Assembly (NCBI RefSeq): GCF_000422925.1
Contig: NZ_AUGZ01000013.1
Location: forward strand, 1-64,000
Direction: 5' to 3'
From: Paludibacterium yongneupense DSM 18731
GTDB taxonomy: Bacteria > Pseudomonadota > Gammaproteobacteria > Burkholderiales > Chromobacteriaceae
DNA: 64,000 bases
Made by a program: the position numbers and the translations under genes. Below the pieces are notes generated by a model, which did no database searches, was not told where the DNA came from, and saw only the letters and a list, made by a program, of their open reading frames with translations. Position 1 is the first letter of the stretch. Each line of letters starts with the position of its first letter. This document shows, one piece after another, positions 28,201-36,646 of the stretch.

Positions 28201-29107
28201 GGGCGCGATGGCGGTGGTACAGACCGGGATCAAGCGCCTGCTGATCTACAGCACCGTCTGCCAACTCGGCTACATCACCCTGGCGCTCGGGCTGGGAACA
28301 TCGCTCGGCGTCGCCGGCGGACTGATGCACCTTGTCAATCACATGATGCTCAAGGATCTGCTGTTCCTGGCCGCCGGCTGCATCATGCTCGGCAGCCATG
28401 CGACCACCCTGGACCAGCTCGGAGGGCTCGGACGCAAGATGCCGATCACCTTCGGAATTTTCCTGTTCGCCGGGCTGTCGCTATCGGGGATTCCGCCCCT
28501 GAACGGCTTTGCCTCGAAGTGGCTGATCTATATGGCCGCCTTCCAGTCGGGCCATTACGTGCTTGGCATTTTCGCCATGATTTCAAGCCTGTTTACCCTG
28601 GCCGCGATTCTCAAGTTCGCCCATGCCGCCTTCATGGGAACGCCCGGGGCCGCGGCGGAACACGCGGTCGAAGCGCCGGCGATCATGCTGCTGCCCATGG
28701 GGGTCTTGACCGCAGGGTGCGTGCTGGTCGGGCTGATGCCGGGGTTGCTGCTGGTTCCGATCGCCGCTCTGGAAACGCAGTTGGGAATCGCTCCGGTCGC
28801 CGCGACCTGGTTCGGCCCCCTGCCGGGCACCGACGGCTGGCACCCCGGCCTGCTGTCGGCGCTGTTCCTGCTGCTGGCCCTCCTTGCCGGACGCTACCTG
28901 ATGCTGGGACGCGCCGGCGCACCGGCCATCCGTTCGCCCATCCACTTGTGCGGCGTGGACGACCTGTCGGCCGCCAGCGCGAATATCGGGGCATCCAATC
29001 TGTTCGAAACGCCGGATAACGCCATCCGCGGCCTGCTGAGGGCCGGGCACGACACCGGCTATTCGGACGAAACGTCATCCACGCGCGACGACCGCGCCTC
29101 GGACTGA
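25283..29107 (+). CDS. cooM: Energy-converting hydrogenase giant antiporter-like membrane subunit (CooM-type)
   Basis: This 1274-residue polytopic protein matches the size and role of CooM of the Rhodospirillum rubrum CO-induced hydrogenase. It is a fusion of Mrp/NuoL-like ion-translocating modules. Residues ~1-250 are a half-module that keeps only the later helices and lacks the key Lys (LNNLTRLIIVSTVAELGY). Residues ~250-700 and ~720-1200 are complete modules, each with the helix-8 motif (LLQKEIKRMLAYSTLAQIGE; VVQTGIKRLLIYSTVCQLGY), a Glu in FYVFWELMTW / FFAFWELMSS and a Lys in GMVKVLYI / GVIKLFAL. The C-terminal tail is soluble and acidic. I chose the ATG at 25283 with GGAAG upstream. First gene of the operon. 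Confidence 0.9.
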   Translation: MTSLVLLGSTPIAWLGAILLLAGEVYALFSLNNLTRLIIVSTVAELGYVILGMGLGGAAAETGVFMHLGYQAVMRGLVIASAYWLVRRTGSTQLESLTGSGSRMPLVTTLFGFGMFSVMGLSPFKGSYSKFLLLYAAIEHGQWALAAVGTLASIVAACYYLIVIQRICLEPTRFPVRLRTAPMWVAPLLAILTALTIAISLWPHPFLHQAEALAGVVDAARVPEFESPWALLVLVPYIGGFVLYAVGRYSLPARDNLALLVAAATVVMTAIEPGLDPASRLFALLFATIGFLVVLYSRGYMKHAHASQRYTFFVFLMTGSMLGLATAHEFGNFYVFWELMTWTSYFLVLHEQTAKALRAGRIYFLMCASGAYIMHFGILLLHAQTGSFEFATVAAQMSRIDPAAGALAALCLFVGFAVKAGLVPMHAWLPLAHPEAPASISAPLSGILTKAGVFGMVKVLYIVFGATALARFAGRGIDLGTVIVVLGCATLIYGEVMALLQKEIKRMLAYSTLAQIGEIVAVLGLGTALATSAALLHASNHAVMKTLLFFAAGAFILQSGKRQITDLAGLGRKMPFSAGCYALATFAIMGLPPFSGFISKFLMIAAAVSAGHVEVAALLLLGSVIAAFYYLRVVRLLFFHPYAGPDVREAPLSMLIAIGTLAAAILAGGIVPGPQLDIVRAIGDQMAARGGLLPVSLPSLVLDWPASASIAALGAVAIWLLGKRSAVAAGRLAIVVIAASFLAVIAQAGRYDGLSFAFALLVAGVGTLNMTYATGYMAHGHAQARFYAAFALMMAGLLGMAGSHDFFNFFAFWELMSSWTLYVALVHEETADARREAFKYFIFNTVGACFMFLGIGMLGAAAGSFDFASVARAVALMSKLWFGCALGLILLGMLMKAAMLPLRIDYQMHPATAPTPVSGYISAVLLKSGPYGVIKLFALFGGAAALARLGAVSGMALPMYAVAVIGGVTLLYAGAMAVVQTGIKRLLIYSTVCQLGYITLALGLGTSLGVAGGLMHLVNHMMLKDLLFLAAGCIMLGSHATTLDQLGGLGRKMPITFGIFLFAGLSLSGIPPLNGFASKWLIYMAAFQSGHYVLGIFAMISSLFTLAAILKFAHAAFMGTPGAAAEHAVEAPAIMLLPMGVLTAGCVLVGLMPGLLLVPIAALETQLGIAPVAATWFGPLPGTDGWHPGLLSALFLLLALLAGRYLMLGRAGAPAIRSPIHLCGVDDLSAASANIGASNLFETPDNAIRGLLRAGHDTGYSDETSSTRDDRASD

Positions 29108-29120
29108 GGGAGACAACGTC

Positions 29121-30077
29121 ATGCTGGCTAATTATTCCGCCCTGTTCGCCGTACTGGCCTTTCCTGGCGGCTTGTTCGCGCTGGCCATCGGCCTCGCCCT
29201 CAAGGGCGCCGACCGGCGCCTTGCGGCACGGCTGCAACGCCGGGTCGGGCCGCCGCTGGCCCAACCCTTCTTCGATCTGGTCAAGCTCGCGCGCAAACGC
29301 ACCATGGTGCCGGACATCGCCGCCAAGCCCGTCTTCCTGGGAGCGCCACTGATCGGAGCCGCCTCCATGCTGCTGGCCGCCGCCCTGGTGCCGATCGCCG
29401 GAGTCTATACCCCGGATCCTGCGCTCGGCGACCTGCTGGTTCTGCTCTATTTGCTGACGGTGCCGGCTGTCGTCTTGATGGTGTCCGGCTCGGCCTCCGG
29501 CTCGCCTTTCGGAGCGATCGGCTTCTCGCGCGAAATGGCACTGATGCTCGCCTACGAAGGGCCGCTGGTCCTGGTCGTCGCCGCAGTCGCCATGCGAACC
29601 GGCGCCGGCATGGGCGCTCGCGTCAGCTTCTCGCTCAGCGAGATCGTCGCCTACCAGCAAGCTCACGGCGCCTTCCTGTTCGACCCCATGTTGTGGCCCG
29701 CCCTGCTCGCCTTTCTCGCCTTCTATCCGGCCAATCTCGGCATCGTCCCCTTCGACATTCCCGAGGCGGAAACCGAAGTCCTGGAAGGGCCGCTGCTCGA
29801 GTATTCGGGGCCGGCGCTCGGGCTGTTCAAAGTCATGTCGGCCCTGAAAGCCGTCGTGGTGCTCAGCCTCGGCATCGCTCTGTTCTTCCCGATGGCTCCG
29901 GCCGGACTGGCTGGACTCGCGGTGCAACTGGCCAAACTGCTGCTGTTGATGCTGCTGGGCGTCACCGTCCTGCGCGTGTCTTGCGGGCGCATGCGCATCG
30001 ACCAGGCTTTCCGTTTCTTCCTCAAGTGGCCACTGGCACTGTCGCTGCTGAGTCTCGTCATCGTCTCATTCGCCTGA
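29121..30077 (+). CDS. cooK: Energy-converting hydrogenase membrane subunit, NuoH-like (CooK-type)
   Basis: This 318-residue membrane protein is homologous to NuoH/HycD/EchB, which docks the soluble hydrogenase arm to the antiporter modules. About eight hydrophobic helices are visible. Conserved pieces are RRVGPPLAQPFFDLVKLARK, GFSREMALMLAYEGPLV and the acidic loop FDIPEAETEVLEGPLLEYSG, which in complex I lies at the quinone/proton E-channel. It starts 14 bases after cooM with a GAGGGAG Shine-Dalgarno sequence and is second in the order cooMKLXUH. Confidence 0.92.
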   Translation: MLANYSALFAVLAFPGGLFALAIGLALKGADRRLAARLQRRVGPPLAQPFFDLVKLARKRTMVPDIAAKPVFLGAPLIGAASMLLAAALVPIAGVYTPDPALGDLLVLLYLLTVPAVVLMVSGSASGSPFGAIGFSREMALMLAYEGPLVLVVAAVAMRTGAGMGARVSFSLSEIVAYQQAHGAFLFDPMLWPALLAFLAFYPANLGIVPFDIPEAETEVLEGPLLEYSGPALGLFKVMSALKAVVVLSLGIALFFPMAPAGLAGLAVQLAKLLLLMLLGVTVLRVSCGRMRIDQAFRFFLKWPLALSLLSLVIVSFA

Positions 30078-30087
30078 GGATACTGCC

Positions 30088-30528
30088 ATGAAAACCCTGA
30101 CTGAGACGATGCGCGGCCTGGCGGCGCGCTCGCCGTGGATTTACCGGATCAATGCCGGCTCCTGCAACGGTTGCGATGTCGAATGCGCGACCACCGCCTG
30201 CATTCCGCGCTATGACGTCGAGCGGCTCGGCTGCCAGTACTGCGGCAGTCCGCGCCATGCCGACATTGTGCTGATAACCGGGCCGCTCACCGCCCGCATC
30301 AAGGACGACGTGCTGCGCGTCTACGCCGAGATTCCCGACCCCAAGGTCACGGTCGCCGTGGGCATCTGCCCGATTTCGGGCGGTGTCTTCCGCGAAAGTT
30401 ACGCGGTCCATGCGCCGATGGATCAATACATCCCGATCGACGTCAACGTTCCGGGCTGCCCGCCGCGTCCGCAAGCCATCATCGAAGGCGTTGCGCTGGC
30501 CATCGATATCTGGCGCGAGCGCCTGTAA
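30088..30528 (+). CDS. cooL: Energy-converting [NiFe] hydrogenase small subunit, NuoB-like (CooL-type)
   Basis: This 146-residue soluble subunit carries the proximal [4Fe-4S] cluster between the NiFe site and the ferredoxin-type subunit. Cluster ligands are in AGSCNGCDVE (Cys26, Cys29), GICPISGG and VPGCPPRP. The Glu of the CNGCDVE motif is retained. As in group 4 hydrogenases there is no export signal. It has extra cysteines at CATTACIPRYDVERLGCQYC, a segment shared with complex I NuoB-like proteins in part. The start lies 10 bases after cooK. Confidence 0.94.
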   Translation: MKTLTETMRGLAARSPWIYRINAGSCNGCDVECATTACIPRYDVERLGCQYCGSPRHADIVLITGPLTARIKDDVLRVYAEIPDPKVTVAVGICPISGGVFRESYAVHAPMDQYIPIDVNVPGCPPRPQAIIEGVALAIDIWRERL

Positions 30529-30538
30529 AGGATTTGCC

Positions 30539-31042
30539 ATGAAATTCTTTAAAATTTTCGCCCGCAATCTGATCCAGGGGCCATCGACCATCGCCTTTCC
30601 CTTCGCCCCCGCCTGGACACCGGAACGCTTGCGCGGCCGCATCGTGTTCGACCTTGCCGGCTGCACCGGCTGCCGTGCCTGCGAGCAAGTCTGCGCGGGG
30701 GGCGCGATCCGCTTCGATAAAACGCCGCAGGGGCTGCGCTTCATGATGTGGCACAACACCTGTGTCTTTTGCGGGCTCTGCACGTTTTATTGCCCGACCA
30801 AGGCCATCACCCAGAGCGACGACTGGCATATGGCGCACGCCGCCGCGCACAAATTCGAGATGGCGATACGGGAAGTGATTCCCTACACCACTTGCAGCGT
30901 GTGCGGCCTCAAGACCCTGGCCAGCGCGCCCAACCCGGTCGGCGTCGTGCCGCCGTTCAGCGCCGAAGAAATCGAACAGCATCGTCAACTCTGCGCGGGG
31001 TGTCGCAAAAAGGCGATGGCTGAAAGAGGAGCGACATCATGA
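30539..31042 (+). CDS. cooX: Hydrogenase polyferredoxin subunit (CooX-type)
   Basis: This 167-residue subunit contains two [4Fe-4S] motifs, CTGCRACEQVC and CVFCGLCTFYC (residues ~42-85), and passes electrons from ferredoxin to the small subunit. It corresponds to EchF/HycF/NuoI. The C-terminal extension holds CSVC and CAGC pairs that may bind another metal. I chose the ATG at 30539 with AAAGGAT upstream; the long in-frame extension overlapping cooL is spurious. The stop overlaps the next start (ATGA). Confidence 0.92.
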   Translation: MKFFKIFARNLIQGPSTIAFPFAPAWTPERLRGRIVFDLAGCTGCRACEQVCAGGAIRFDKTPQGLRFMMWHNTCVFCGLCTFYCPTKAITQSDDWHMAHAAAHKFEMAIREVIPYTTCSVCGLKTLASAPNPVGVVPPFSAEEIEQHRQLCAGCRKKAMAERGATS

Positions 31043-31632
31043 TCATGCCCGCCAGCCTGGAAATGCGACTCGCCGAAGCCGCCGCATCCGGCATCCGCTA
31101 CACCAGCGAGACCGATGCCAAAGGCATCGCCTGTGCCTGGTGCACACTGGCCCGAGCAGAAGATCTGCTACCGGCCGCCGCCCTGCTGAAGGCGATGGAC
31201 GCGCGCCTGTCGACCATCACCGTATTCCAGCCCAAGGCGCCGCCAGCAGCGGCGGTCGCGGAAGGCGAAGAAGCGCCGCCGGCACCGACCTTCCTCGGCG
31301 GCGACGTCGCCAACGACGGCAGCAGCTACGAAATCGACTATCACTTCGACCTGGATGGCGACACCGTGACCCTGGTCGCCCACGTCCCCGCAGGCGGCGC
31401 GGTCGATTCGCTGACGCCGCTGTTTCGCGGCGCGGACTGGCCGGAACGGGAAATGATGGAAATCTACGCCGTAGGCGTCAAGGACCATCCCGATCCGCGC
31501 CGGCTGTTTCTCGACCCCGGGATCGAAGGCGCGGTACTGGAGCGCCTGATTCCCTTGTCGACCTTGATCAATAGCGCCACCACCAAAGGCCTGTGGGAAA
31601 AAATCATGGCACAAACCGGGAGCCCGACATGA
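31039..31632 (+). CDS. cooU: Hydrogenase 30-kDa subunit, NuoC-like (CooU-type)
   Basis: This 197-residue protein has the NuoC/HycE N-terminal-domain signature in its second half (GADWPEREMMEIYAVGVKDH, then DPRRLFLDPG). It scaffolds the large subunit in energy-converting hydrogenases. The first half is poorly conserved and includes an Ala/Pro/Glu-rich insertion near residue 70. It overlaps cooX by 4 bases and cooH by 4 bases, indicating translational coupling. A second ATG at 31045 is possible. Confidence 0.88.
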   Translation: MIMPASLEMRLAEAAASGIRYTSETDAKGIACAWCTLARAEDLLPAAALLKAMDARLSTITVFQPKAPPAAAVAEGEEAPPAPTFLGGDVANDGSSYEIDYHFDLDGDTVTLVAHVPAGGAVDSLTPLFRGADWPEREMMEIYAVGVKDHPDPRRLFLDPGIEGAVLERLIPLSTLINSATTKGLWEKIMAQTGSPT

Positions 31633-32714
31633 GCAATTTCACTATTCCGGTCGGTCCGCTGCATGTGGCGCTGGAAGAGCCGATGTATTTCCGCGTCGAT
31701 GTTCACGGCGAGACGGTCGCCAATGTCGACATCCACGCCGGACACGTTCATCGCGGCATCGAGTATCTGGCCACCAAGCGCAATATTTTCCAGAACGTGG
31801 TGCTGACCGAGCGCATCTGCTCGCTGTGTTCGAACAGTCACCCTCAAGCCTACTCGATGGCGATCGAAAAAATCGCCGGCATCGTCGTGCCCGAACGCGC
31901 CGAATACCTGCGCGCCATCGCCGATGAAGTCAAACGCGTGGCTTCGCATCTGTTCAATGTCGCGATTCTCGCTCACCTGGTGGGTTTCGAGTCGCTGTTC
32001 ATGCATGTCATGGAAATCCGCGAGCGGATGCAAGACGTCAAGGAAAGCCTGTTCGGCAACCGCATGGACATCGGCGCCAACACGATCGGCGGCGTGCGCT
32101 ACGACATCGATGCCGAGCGCATCGGCTATCTCGAACAACAGCTGGCCTGGATCGAAAATGCGCTGATCGAAGTCGTCGCCCTCTACCGCAGCAATGGGTC
32201 CATCCTCGGGCGCACCCGCGGCATCGGCGTTCTCAGCCATGCCGACGCACTCGAATGCGGCACGGTGGGACCGGTGGCGCGCGCCTCCGGCATCCGCTAC
32301 GACGTGCGGGTCAAGGCGCCGTATGCCGCCTATGACCGTCTGGAAGTGCCGGTGCACACCCTGCCTGACGGCGACGTCTGGTCGCGGGCGATGGTGCGTC
32401 TGGCCGAAGCGCAGACGGCGATCGACCTTATCCGCCAGTGCGTGCGCGACCTGCCGGACGGGCCGACGACGGCAACGACAGAGCGCCCGTCCATCCCGGC
32501 CGGCGAAGCCATTGCCAAATGCGAGGCCCCGCGCGGCGAGCTCATCTACTACGTGCGCGTCGGCGAGTCGCCCAAGCCCGAGCGGGTCAAGTGGCGCGTC
32601 CCGAGCTTCATGAATTGGGACGCGCTACGCATCATGCTGCGCCAGGCCAAGATCGCTGACATCGCCATCATTGTGAACAGTATCGACCCGTGCATCTCGT
32701 GCACAGAACGTTAG
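31629..32714 (+). CDS. cooH: Energy-converting [NiFe] hydrogenase large subunit (CooH-type)
   Basis: This is the 361-residue catalytic subunit. All four NiFe-site cysteines are present: Cys64 and Cys67 in ERICSLCSNSH and Cys355 and Cys358 in the terminal SIDPCISCTER, so it should bind NiFe rather than be a complex I-like relative. The protein ends three residues after the last Cys, leaving no C-terminal extension for protease processing. The length equals that I remember for R. rubrum CooH. Substrates are H+/H2, coupled to ferredoxin and ion translocation. The next gene is a ferredoxin, not the CO dehydrogenase genes found behind cooH in R. rubrum. Confidence 0.95.
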   Translation: MSNFTIPVGPLHVALEEPMYFRVDVHGETVANVDIHAGHVHRGIEYLATKRNIFQNVVLTERICSLCSNSHPQAYSMAIEKIAGIVVPERAEYLRAIADEVKRVASHLFNVAILAHLVGFESLFMHVMEIRERMQDVKESLFGNRMDIGANTIGGVRYDIDAERIGYLEQQLAWIENALIEVVALYRSNGSILGRTRGIGVLSHADALECGTVGPVARASGIRYDVRVKAPYAAYDRLEVPVHTLPDGDVWSRAMVRLAEAQTAIDLIRQCVRDLPDGPTTATTERPSIPAGEAIAKCEAPRGELIYYVRVGESPKPERVKWRVPSFMNWDALRIMLRQAKIADIAIIVNSIDPCISCTER

Positions 32715-32742
32715 CAGCAACCTTAACCACTTGGAGAACAAC

Positions 32743-32934
32743 ATGGCATACAAAATCATCACCGACCTGTGCAACGGCTGTGCAGCCTGCGAATCCGAAT
32801 GCCCGAACCACGCCATATCACACGCAGGCAAGGTTTACACGATAGATGCGAGCAAGTGCGTCGAATGCGAAGGCAGTTACGACACGCCGATGTGTGCCGA
32901 CTTGTGCAATACAGACGCTTGCGTGCCGGCCTGA
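32743..32934 (+). CDS. 2[4Fe-4S] ferredoxin (copy 1)
   Basis: This 63-residue ferredoxin has CNGCAACESEC (Cys10, 13, 16, 20) and a second motif with an 8-residue insertion between its second and third Cys (Cys39, 42, 51, 55), plus an extra Cys60. The insertion type resembles Allochromatium-type low-potential ferredoxins. The ATG at 32743 has TTGGAGAA upstream; an in-frame TTG at 32731 is unlikely. It lies between cooH and the xdhC/mop genes and is the obvious carrier between aldehyde oxidoreductase and hydrogenase (inference). A paralogue with 49 of 63 identical residues lies at 44998. Confidence 0.95.
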   Translation: MAYKIITDLCNGCAACESECPNHAISHAGKVYTIDASKCVECEGSYDTPMCADLCNTDACVPA

Positions 32935-32966
32935 ACGGCGGCGACCAGCCGGATTGGGAGAACCCC

Positions 32967-33806
32967 ATGGATATCTATGAAGAAATCGTCCGCCTGCGGC
33001 AGGAAGGCCGCAACGGGGCGCTGGCGACCATCGTCAACACCCAGGGCTCGATTCCGTCTTACACCAGCGCCAAAATGCTGGTGCGCGACGACGGCAGCAT
33101 CGCCGGCACCGTCGGCGGCGGCGGAGCCGAACTCGAGGCGATCCGGGTCGCCGCCGAGGTCATCGAGCAGGAAAAACCCCGTACGATCAGCTTCGACCTC
33201 AACAAACAGCCGGGGCTGGATGCCGGCATGGTCTGCGGCGGCAGCCTGGAAATTTACATCGAACCGCTGGTCGCTGCGCCCAAGCTCTACATTTTCGGCG
33301 CGGGCCATACCGGCCTGGCCACCTACCGCGTGGCACAGCCGCTCGGTTTCGATGTGGTCGTGATCGACGAGCGCGTCGCGTTTGCCAATCGCGAACGTTT
33401 CCCGGATGCGGTCGGGATCGTGACCGATGAACTCGATGCGGCCATGGCGCACCTCACAATCAAGGCGAATTCCTACATCTTCATCGTCACGACCGGCCAT
33501 CAGATCGACATGCGCATCCTGCGCTGGGCGACGGGCACGCAGGCGCGCTACATCGGCATGATCGGTTCCAGGCGCAAGGTCACGGGCATCTTCCACGAAT
33601 TGCAGAAGGAAGGCATCCCGGCCGAGCGCTTCCACAACGTCCATGCCCCGGTCGGACTCGATATCGGCGCGCAGACACCTGAAGAAATCGCGATTTCCGT
33701 CATGGCGGAAATGATCGCCTGCCGCCGTGGCAGCGAGGCGTCCCTCCCCCATCTGGGGCTGGCCGCCACACCGGCGCGGGAAACCCTACTCGAGGCGGCG
33801 GGGTAA
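32967..33806 (+). CDS. XdhC/CoxI family molybdenum-enzyme maturation protein
   Basis: This 279-residue protein has the XdhC N-terminal domain (ALATIVNTQGSIPSYTSAKMLV, GSIAGTVGGGGAELEAI) and a C-terminal Rossmann domain (LYIFGAGHTGLATYRVA, GMIGSRRKV). XdhC-type proteins bind the pyranopterin cofactor, help add the terminal sulfido ligand and insert it into xanthine oxidase family enzymes. The gene is placed directly before the Mop-type aldehyde oxidoreductase, its likely client. GTVGGGGAE keeps the Cys-less variant of the family motif, as many CoxI-type members do. Confidence 0.9.
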   Translation: MDIYEEIVRLRQEGRNGALATIVNTQGSIPSYTSAKMLVRDDGSIAGTVGGGGAELEAIRVAAEVIEQEKPRTISFDLNKQPGLDAGMVCGGSLEIYIEPLVAAPKLYIFGAGHTGLATYRVAQPLGFDVVVIDERVAFANRERFPDAVGIVTDELDAAMAHLTIKANSYIFIVTTGHQIDMRILRWATGTQARYIGMIGSRRKVTGIFHELQKEGIPAERFHNVHAPVGLDIGAQTPEEIAISVMAEMIACRRGSEASLPHLGLAATPARETLLEAAG

Positions 33807-33864
33807 ATCATGCAGTCCCGATTTGCCCTCCCCCTCATTGCATCAGACCACCCTGGAGACAGTC

Positions 33865-36621
33865 ATGAAACGCATCATGCTTAATGTCAACGGAGTCGAT
33901 CGACCGCTCATCGTCGAACCCGACAAGAAACTCTCCGATGTCCTGCGCGAGCAATTGCTGCTCACCGGTTGCAAAGTCTGCTGCGACACCGGACAGTGCG
34001 GCACCTGTACCGTATTGATCGATAACAAGCCGATCAAGGCCTGCATGGTTCCGGTCGGCAAATACGAGCATGGCGAAAAAATCGTCACCATCGAAGGCAT
34101 AGGCAGCAGCGACAATCTGCACCCGCTGCAAGTGGCATGGATCGCCCATGGCAGCGCGCAGTGCGGTGTCTGCACCCCGGGCTTCATCATGTCCGCCAAG
34201 GCCTTGCTGGACAAGAATCCGAATCCGAGCCGAGAAGACGTGCGCACCTGGTTCAACCGCAACCGTAACGCCTGTCGCTGCACCGGCTACAAGCCGCTGG
34301 TCGATTCGGTCATGGATGCGGCGGCGGTACTGCGCGGAGAAAAGAAAAAAGAAGATCTGATGCCGAAGATTCCGGAAAACGGCAGCATTCTGGGCTCGCG
34401 CTACCATCGTCCGTCTGGCGTTGCCAAGGTCACCGGCACCTGGGACTTCGGTGCCGACGTGACCATGCATATGCCCCCCGACACCCTGCATCTGGCGCTG
34501 GTTCAGGCCAAGGTGTCGCATGCAAACATTCTCGGCATCGACAGCAGCGAAGCGGAGACCATGCCCGGCGTCGTCAAGGTCGTGACCTGGCACGACATCA
34601 AGGGCAAGAACGCCATCACCGGACTGATCACCTTCCCGAACAACAAGGGCGATGGTTGGGACCGCCCGATTCTGTGCCGCGACAAAGTGTTCCAGTTCGG
34701 CGATGCGATCGCCATCGTTTGCGCCGATACCGTCGCGCATGCGCGCGCCGCCGCCGACAAGGTCAAGGTCGATCTCGAGGTATTGCCCGCCTACATGGAC
34801 GGCTGGTCCGCCCAGGCGCCCGATGCGCTGGAAATTCACCCGGGCGTCCCCAATGTCTACTTCGAACAGGGCATCGCCAAAGGCGAGGACACCGCTGCGC
34901 TGATGGAGCAGGCCGCCTGCGTGGTCGAAGCCGAAACCTATTGCAGCCGCCAGCCCCACCTTCACCTGGAACCCGACTGCGGCAATGCCTATCTTGACGA
35001 CGAAGGCGTGCTGACCATCCAGTCCAAGAGTATCGGTCTGCACCTGCACCACGCGATGATCGCGCCGGGGCTCGGTGTCGAGCCCGACAAGCTGCGGCTG
35101 ATTCAGAACGCCACCGGCGGCACTTTCGGCTACAAGTTCAGCCCGACCATGGAGGCCCTGCTCGGCGTCGCCTGTCTGGCCACACAGCGACCGGTGTCGC
35201 TGGTCTATACCCAGTTCCAGAACATCACCTACACCGGCAAGCGCTCGCCGGCCAACGTCAAGTGCAAACTCGGCGCCGACAGCGACGGCAAGCTGCTGGC
35301 GATGGACGTCAACTGGTGGCTGGACCACGGGCCATACTCGGAATTCGGCGATCTGGTGACGACACGGCAAGGGCAGTTCACCGGCGCCGGCTACGACATC
35401 AAGAATATCCGCGGCCACGGCAAGACGGTCTGCACCAACCACGCCTGGGGTTCCGCCTTCCGCGCCTTCGGTTCGCCGCAAGCTTTCCTGGCATCCGAAA
35501 CCGCGATGGACATGCTGGCCGAAAAACTGGACATCGACCCGCTCGAATTGCGCTATCGCAATATCTACCGCGAGGGCGCGACCACGCCGACCGGACAGGT
35601 ACCCGATGTCCTGTGCCTGGAACAGCTGCTGGACATGATCCGGCCGAAATGGGAAGAAGCGAAGCAACGACGTGCAGCGTGGTCCACTCCGGGCAAGAAA
35701 TACGGCATCGGTCTGTCCATCGGCATCTACGGTTGCGGACTGGACGGCCCGGACAGCGCCGAATCGGCGGTCGAACTGACGCCGACCGGGGTCACGGTAT
35801 TGAACTCGTGGCAGGATCACGGTCAAGGTTCGGATCTGGCCTCGCAGACGTTCGCGCATGAAACGCTGCGTCCGCTAGGACTCGTCCCGGAACAGATCAA
35901 GCTGATCATGAACGACACCCGCTTGCCCAATAGCGGTCCTTCCGGCGGCAGCCGCTCGAACGTGTTCGTCGGCCAGGCGATCAAGGCTTCGTGCGAGATG
36001 CTGCTGCACGCGATGCGCAAGCCTGACGGCAGCTACCGGACCTATGCCGAAATGGTCGCCGAGAAAATCCCCTTGCGCTACGACGGCAAGTGGGTGGCCC
36101 AGGACTGCACCGGCATCGATCCGTTGACCGGCCAGGGCGATCCCTTCCCGGTTTATATGTACGAGGTCTTCCTGCCCGAAGTCGTGGTCGACCTGGAAAC
36201 CGGCAAGACCACCGTGGTCAGGTTCACCACCTCGGTCGACGTCGGCACCATCATCAACAAGACGACGGTGGATGGACAGATCTACGGTGGTCTGGCCCAG
36301 GGCATCGGTCTGGCGCTGAGTGAAGATTTCGACGATCTGGACAAACATACCAACCTGCTCGACTGCGGTCTGCCGTATCCGCGCGACGTGCCGGACACTA
36401 TGGAAATCCTCTACCTCGAAACCCCGCGTTCCTACGGGCCGTTCGGCGCGGCAGGGGTCGGCGAGGCGCCGCTCACCGCGCCGCACCCGGCCATTCTCAA
36501 CGCCATTTACAACGCCTGCGGCGTCCGTGTGATGAAAGTGCCCGCACTGCCGGAAATCATCAAGGCGGCGCTGGACGCGAAGGCGGCCGGCCAATCGGGA
36601 GTCGTCCCCGCGCATGACTGA
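33865..36621 (+). CDS. mop: Molybdenum aldehyde oxidoreductase, single-chain Mop type
   Basis: This 918-residue enzyme of the xanthine oxidase family oxidises aldehydes to carboxylic acids. The N-terminal [2Fe-2S] domain has Cys40, 45, 48 and 60; the second has Cys100, 103, 137 and 139. These are the positions I remember for the Desulfovibrio gigas enzyme. The rest is the molybdopterin-cytosine-dinucleotide domain (GGTFGYKFSPTMEALLG, AFRAFGSPQAFLASE), ending with GAAGVGEAPLTAPHP, where the Glu near 867 is the catalytic base. There is no FAD domain, so electrons must leave to ferredoxin or flavodoxin. The ATG at 33865 follows CTGGAGA. A terminator follows the gene. Confidence 0.95.
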   Translation: MKRIMLNVNGVDRPLIVEPDKKLSDVLREQLLLTGCKVCCDTGQCGTCTVLIDNKPIKACMVPVGKYEHGEKIVTIEGIGSSDNLHPLQVAWIAHGSAQCGVCTPGFIMSAKALLDKNPNPSREDVRTWFNRNRNACRCTGYKPLVDSVMDAAAVLRGEKKKEDLMPKIPENGSILGSRYHRPSGVAKVTGTWDFGADVTMHMPPDTLHLALVQAKVSHANILGIDSSEAETMPGVVKVVTWHDIKGKNAITGLITFPNNKGDGWDRPILCRDKVFQFGDAIAIVCADTVAHARAAADKVKVDLEVLPAYMDGWSAQAPDALEIHPGVPNVYFEQGIAKGEDTAALMEQAACVVEAETYCSRQPHLHLEPDCGNAYLDDEGVLTIQSKSIGLHLHHAMIAPGLGVEPDKLRLIQNATGGTFGYKFSPTMEALLGVACLATQRPVSLVYTQFQNITYTGKRSPANVKCKLGADSDGKLLAMDVNWWLDHGPYSEFGDLVTTRQGQFTGAGYDIKNIRGHGKTVCTNHAWGSAFRAFGSPQAFLASETAMDMLAEKLDIDPLELRYRNIYREGATTPTGQVPDVLCLEQLLDMIRPKWEEAKQRRAAWSTPGKKYGIGLSIGIYGCGLDGPDSAESAVELTPTGVTVLNSWQDHGQGSDLASQTFAHETLRPLGLVPEQIKLIMNDTRLPNSGPSGGSRSNVFVGQAIKASCEMLLHAMRKPDGSYRTYAEMVAEKIPLRYDGKWVAQDCTGIDPLTGQGDPFPVYMYEVFLPEVVVDLETGKTTVVRFTTSVDVGTIINKTTVDGQIYGGLAQGIGLALSEDFDDLDKHTNLLDCGLPYPRDVPDTMEILYLETPRSYGPFGAAGVGEAPLTAPHPAILNAIYNACGVRVMKVPALPEIIKAALDAKAAGQSGVVPAHD

Positions 36622-36646
36622 AATCGAATAACACGACGCGACTTTT

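Noticed and set aside
31629..32714. Assignment as a complex I NuoD or non-catalytic hydrogenase-like subunit
   Set aside because: Both CxxC pairs for the NiFe site are present and hypA/hypB are adjacent.
33835..35859. 674-codon minus-strand frame opposite mop
   Set aside because: Antisense shadow of the aldehyde oxidoreductase gene, whose motifs are unambiguous.
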